DNA of 7,208 nt, taken from positions 1 to 7,208 of the forward strand of contig CAJGDH010000090.1 of the NCBI GenBank assembly GCA_904502145.1, in the 5' to 3' direction. The notes under the pieces were generated by a model. The model was not told where the DNA came from. It saw nothing but the letters and a program-made list of their open reading frames with translations, and made no database searches. Positions 5,990-7,208 of this stretch are shown here, piece after piece. Source of the stretch: an uncultured Eubacterium sp. (lineage in GTDB: Bacteria; Bacillota; Clostridia; Lachnospirales; Lachnospiraceae). How positions within the stretch are numbered: the stretch's first letter is position 1; each line of letters begins with the position of its first letter. The position numbers were made by a program, and so were the translations under genes.

Positions 5990-6892
5990 TCAGAGGTATT
6001 CCTCATACTGTTTGATGATCCCGATCCCGATGGCATGGGGTCCGGTATGGACGGCGATGGTGGCACCGATCTGTGTCTCCAGCACCTGGTCAGCCCAGCC
6101 GTGATCCAGGACGATCTCCTTCACCTGCCGGTAGAATTTCTTTCCTTCTTCGATATCGAAGCCATAGCCCACGGCAAAGTGATACTTGTGGGGATCCTCA
6201 CCGGAATCCCTGAAATGGTTCTCCATAAGTTCGATGGTCTTGTTTACTGTTTTCTTCCGGCTTCTTCCGACACCGGATTTGGTGATCTCCCCATTGATGA
6301 GGGTAATCATGGGTTTCAGGGACAGGGCACTGGCAGCCAGTCCCGCCAGGCGGCCGATCCGGCCTCCGTGCTGCAGGTAATCCAGGTTGCCCACAGTGAA
6401 AAAGATCCGGTTGGATTTCTTCATCTCCTCCAGGATACGGACACTCTCCTCATAGGAGATACCCGCCTGCTGCATCTTTCCGGCCTCGATCACCATCAGT
6501 GCCTGGGTCACGGTACCGGCCTCGGAGTTGATGACGCTTACCCGGGCATCGGGATGTTCGTCCAGGAAGACCTCCCTGGCATTGCAGGCACAATTGTAGG
6601 AACCGCTCAGGGCCGGGGTAAAACAGATGCAGATCACCGCTTTACCCTGTTGATAATATTCTTCAAAAACATCAAGATAATCCTGCATGGAAGGCAGGGA
6701 AGTTTTGGGGAAGATCTCCGGATGTTCCACCACCATCTGCTGATAGACCTCCCGGATGCCGATCTCCTCGATCTCTTTGTAATAGGTCTCCATATCGAAG
6801 GAGACATAAAATGGTACGATCCGCAGGTTATACTGCTCGATCTCTTTGCTGGTCAGGTCACAGCAACCGTCGCTGACAATCTGGTATTTCAT
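5990..6892 (-). CDS. DegV family fatty-acid-binding protein
   Basis: This 300-residue cytoplasmic protein has the two-domain DegV layout. Family landmarks are SDGCCDLT (7-14), KTSLPS (63-68, with Thr64), LSGSY (95-99, with Ser96), DYLQHGGRIGRLAG (171-184), KPM (193-195) and the C-terminal IGATIAVHTGPHAIGIG (275-291). In structurally characterised members, residues equivalent to Thr64 and Ser96 hold the carboxylate of a bound fatty acid. In Gram-positive bacteria, DegV/FakB-type proteins present fatty acids to the kinase FakA for phosphorylation and membrane lipid synthesis. Whether this copy is a FakB cannot be decided here, because no fakA is in the window. The N-terminal motif has Cys10-Cys11 where TDSTADL is common. 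The start has GAGGAG (6900-6905) 7 nt upstream. The gene is monocistronic between a strong promoter and a strong terminator. The family call is certain. Confidence 0.95.
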   Translation of the reverse strand: MKYQIVSDGCCDLTSKEIEQYNLRIVPFYVSFDMETYYKEIEEIGIREVYQQMVVEHPEIFPKTSLPSMQDYLDVFEEYYQQGKAVICICFTPALSGSYNCACNAREVFLDEHPDARVSVINSEAGTVTQALMVIEAGKMQQAGISYEESVRILEEMKKSNRIFFTVGNLDYLQHGGRIGRLAGLAASALSLKPMITLINGEITKSGVGRSRKKTVNKTIELMENHFRDSGEDPHKYHFAVGYGFDIEEGKKFYRQVKEIVLDHGWADQVLETQIGATIAVHTGPHAIGIGIIKQYEEYL

Positions 6893-6930
6893 AACAAATC
6901 TCCTCGTAATCGTTACCTTGTTCTTCTCTA

Positions 6931-6959
6931 ATTGTAATGGCGAAAAAAATGTTTGTCAA
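6931..6959 (-). promoter_or_regulatory. Near-consensus sigma-A promoter of degV
   Basis: On the minus strand a perfect TTGACA (6954-6959) and TACAAT (6931-6936, one mismatch) are separated by 17 bp containing a run of seven T. The expected start near 6924 gives a leader of about 31 nt before the ATG at 6892. Its -35 box begins two bases after the T-tract of the hflX terminator, so it serves degV only. Confidence 0.88.
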
Positions 6960-6961
6960 TG

Positions 6962-6989
6962 AAAAAGCCCATCCTTGATGATGAGCTTT
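6962..6989 (-). terminator. Intrinsic terminator after hflX
   Basis: On the minus strand AAAGCTCATC (6980-6989) pairs with GATGGGCTTT (6964-6973), giving a 10-bp stem with one G-U pair and a 6-nt loop. The 3' arm runs into TTTTT (6962-6966). It lies 7 bp beyond the hflX stop codon. The T-tract partly overlaps the stem, so efficiency may be moderate. Confidence 0.75.
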
Positions 6990-6996
6990 CCGTCGA

Positions 6997-7208
6997 CTAA
7001 AAAATCACATATTCCTTATATTTCTGCAGGTCTTTCCAGAGGCAGTTCATCCTGATCTTTGTCCCCTCCGCCAGATACTCCATATCCTCCACGGAGGCAT
7101 TCTCGTTGAAATAAGACACCAGGTCTCCCCTGGAGTAGGGGATCAACATGGTACAGTCCACATAATCCTTGAAGATCTCCCTTCGGATCACCTCCGTAAG
7201 CAGGTCTA
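6997..7208 (-). CDS. hflX: GTPase HflX, C-terminal end (5' part outside window)
   Basis: About 70 codons are open from the right edge of the window to a TAG at 6997-6999. The reading frame continues past the edge, so this is the end of a longer gene and not a small protein. The segment LIPYSRGDLVSYFNENASV followed by YLAEGTKIRM matches the conserved C-terminal domain of HflX GTPases (consensus IPY-x-x-G-x-LVSYLNE, then EYxxxGT). HflX binds the 50S ribosomal subunit and splits stalled or stress-inactivated ribosomes using GTP. The GTPase domain itself is not visible, so nucleotide-binding motifs cannot be checked. A GTG at 7189-7191 is internal to the frame. An intrinsic terminator follows directly. 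Identification rests only on the C-terminal motif. Confidence 0.8.
   Translation of the reverse strand, partial: DLLTEVIRREIFKDYVDCTMLIPYSRGDLVSYFNENASVEDMEYLAEGTKIRMNCLWKDLQKYKEYVIF

Noticed and set aside
6035..6931. Plus-strand open frame of 298 codons opposite degV
   Set aside because: It is antisense to an intact DegV gene that has its own promoter, ribosome binding site and terminator.
1..7208. Mobile element, CRISPR array, tRNA/rRNA or defence system
   Set aside because: No transposase, integrase, regularly spaced repeats, RNA-gene signature or defence-gene motifs were seen on either strand; the window reads as a conserved chromosomal region.

Overview
This window looks like a chromosomal segment of a moderately GC-rich member of the Bacillota, most likely class Clostridia (Lachnospiraceae-like). 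The evidence is the gene families present (DegV, a Gx-type transporter, a MoxR/DUF58/transglutaminase operon, HflX), strong GGAGG-type ribosome binding sites and AT-rich sigma-A promoters set in GC-rich coding DNA. This assignment is inferred from family content. Every supported gene lies on the minus strand, so the layout is described from right to left.

At the right edge (6997-7208) is the C-terminal end of the ribosome-associated GTPase HflX, closed by an intrinsic terminator. Two bases beyond its T-tract is a near-consensus promoter (TTGACA, 17 bp, TACAAT) that drives a monocistronic degV gene (5990-6892). A long, almost perfect hairpin followed by a T-rich tract (5901-5967) ends that transcript.

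Next comes a three-gene operon: a MoxR-family AAA+ ATPase (4883-5821), a membrane-anchored DUF58 protein (3809-4882) and a 780-residue polytopic membrane transglutaminase-like protein (1421-3763). This arrangement is widespread in bacteria but poorly understood. The usual interpretation is a MoxR chaperone and a DUF58 adaptor serving an extracytoplasmic transglutaminase/protease-like enzyme. Two features are notable: Glu occupies the usual catalytic Asp position of the transglutaminase, and the DUF58 protein has no DxSxS metal-binding motif.

A second good promoter (TTGTCA, 17 bp, TATGAT) starts just beyond the transglutaminase stop codon and is interleaved with a 10-bp inverted repeat. It drives an RlmI-like SAM-dependent methyltransferase (458-1318), whose TAG stop directly abuts the ATG of a Gx-transporter/heptaprenyl-diphosphate-synthase-component-I-type membrane protein (1-457, cut by the left edge).

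I found no mobile element, CRISPR array, tRNA or rRNA, and nothing that clearly amounts to a new system. The most useful leads are the promoter-overlapping inverted repeat, the AT-rich repeat before the transglutaminase gene, and the active-site variations in the MoxR/DUF58/transglutaminase operon.
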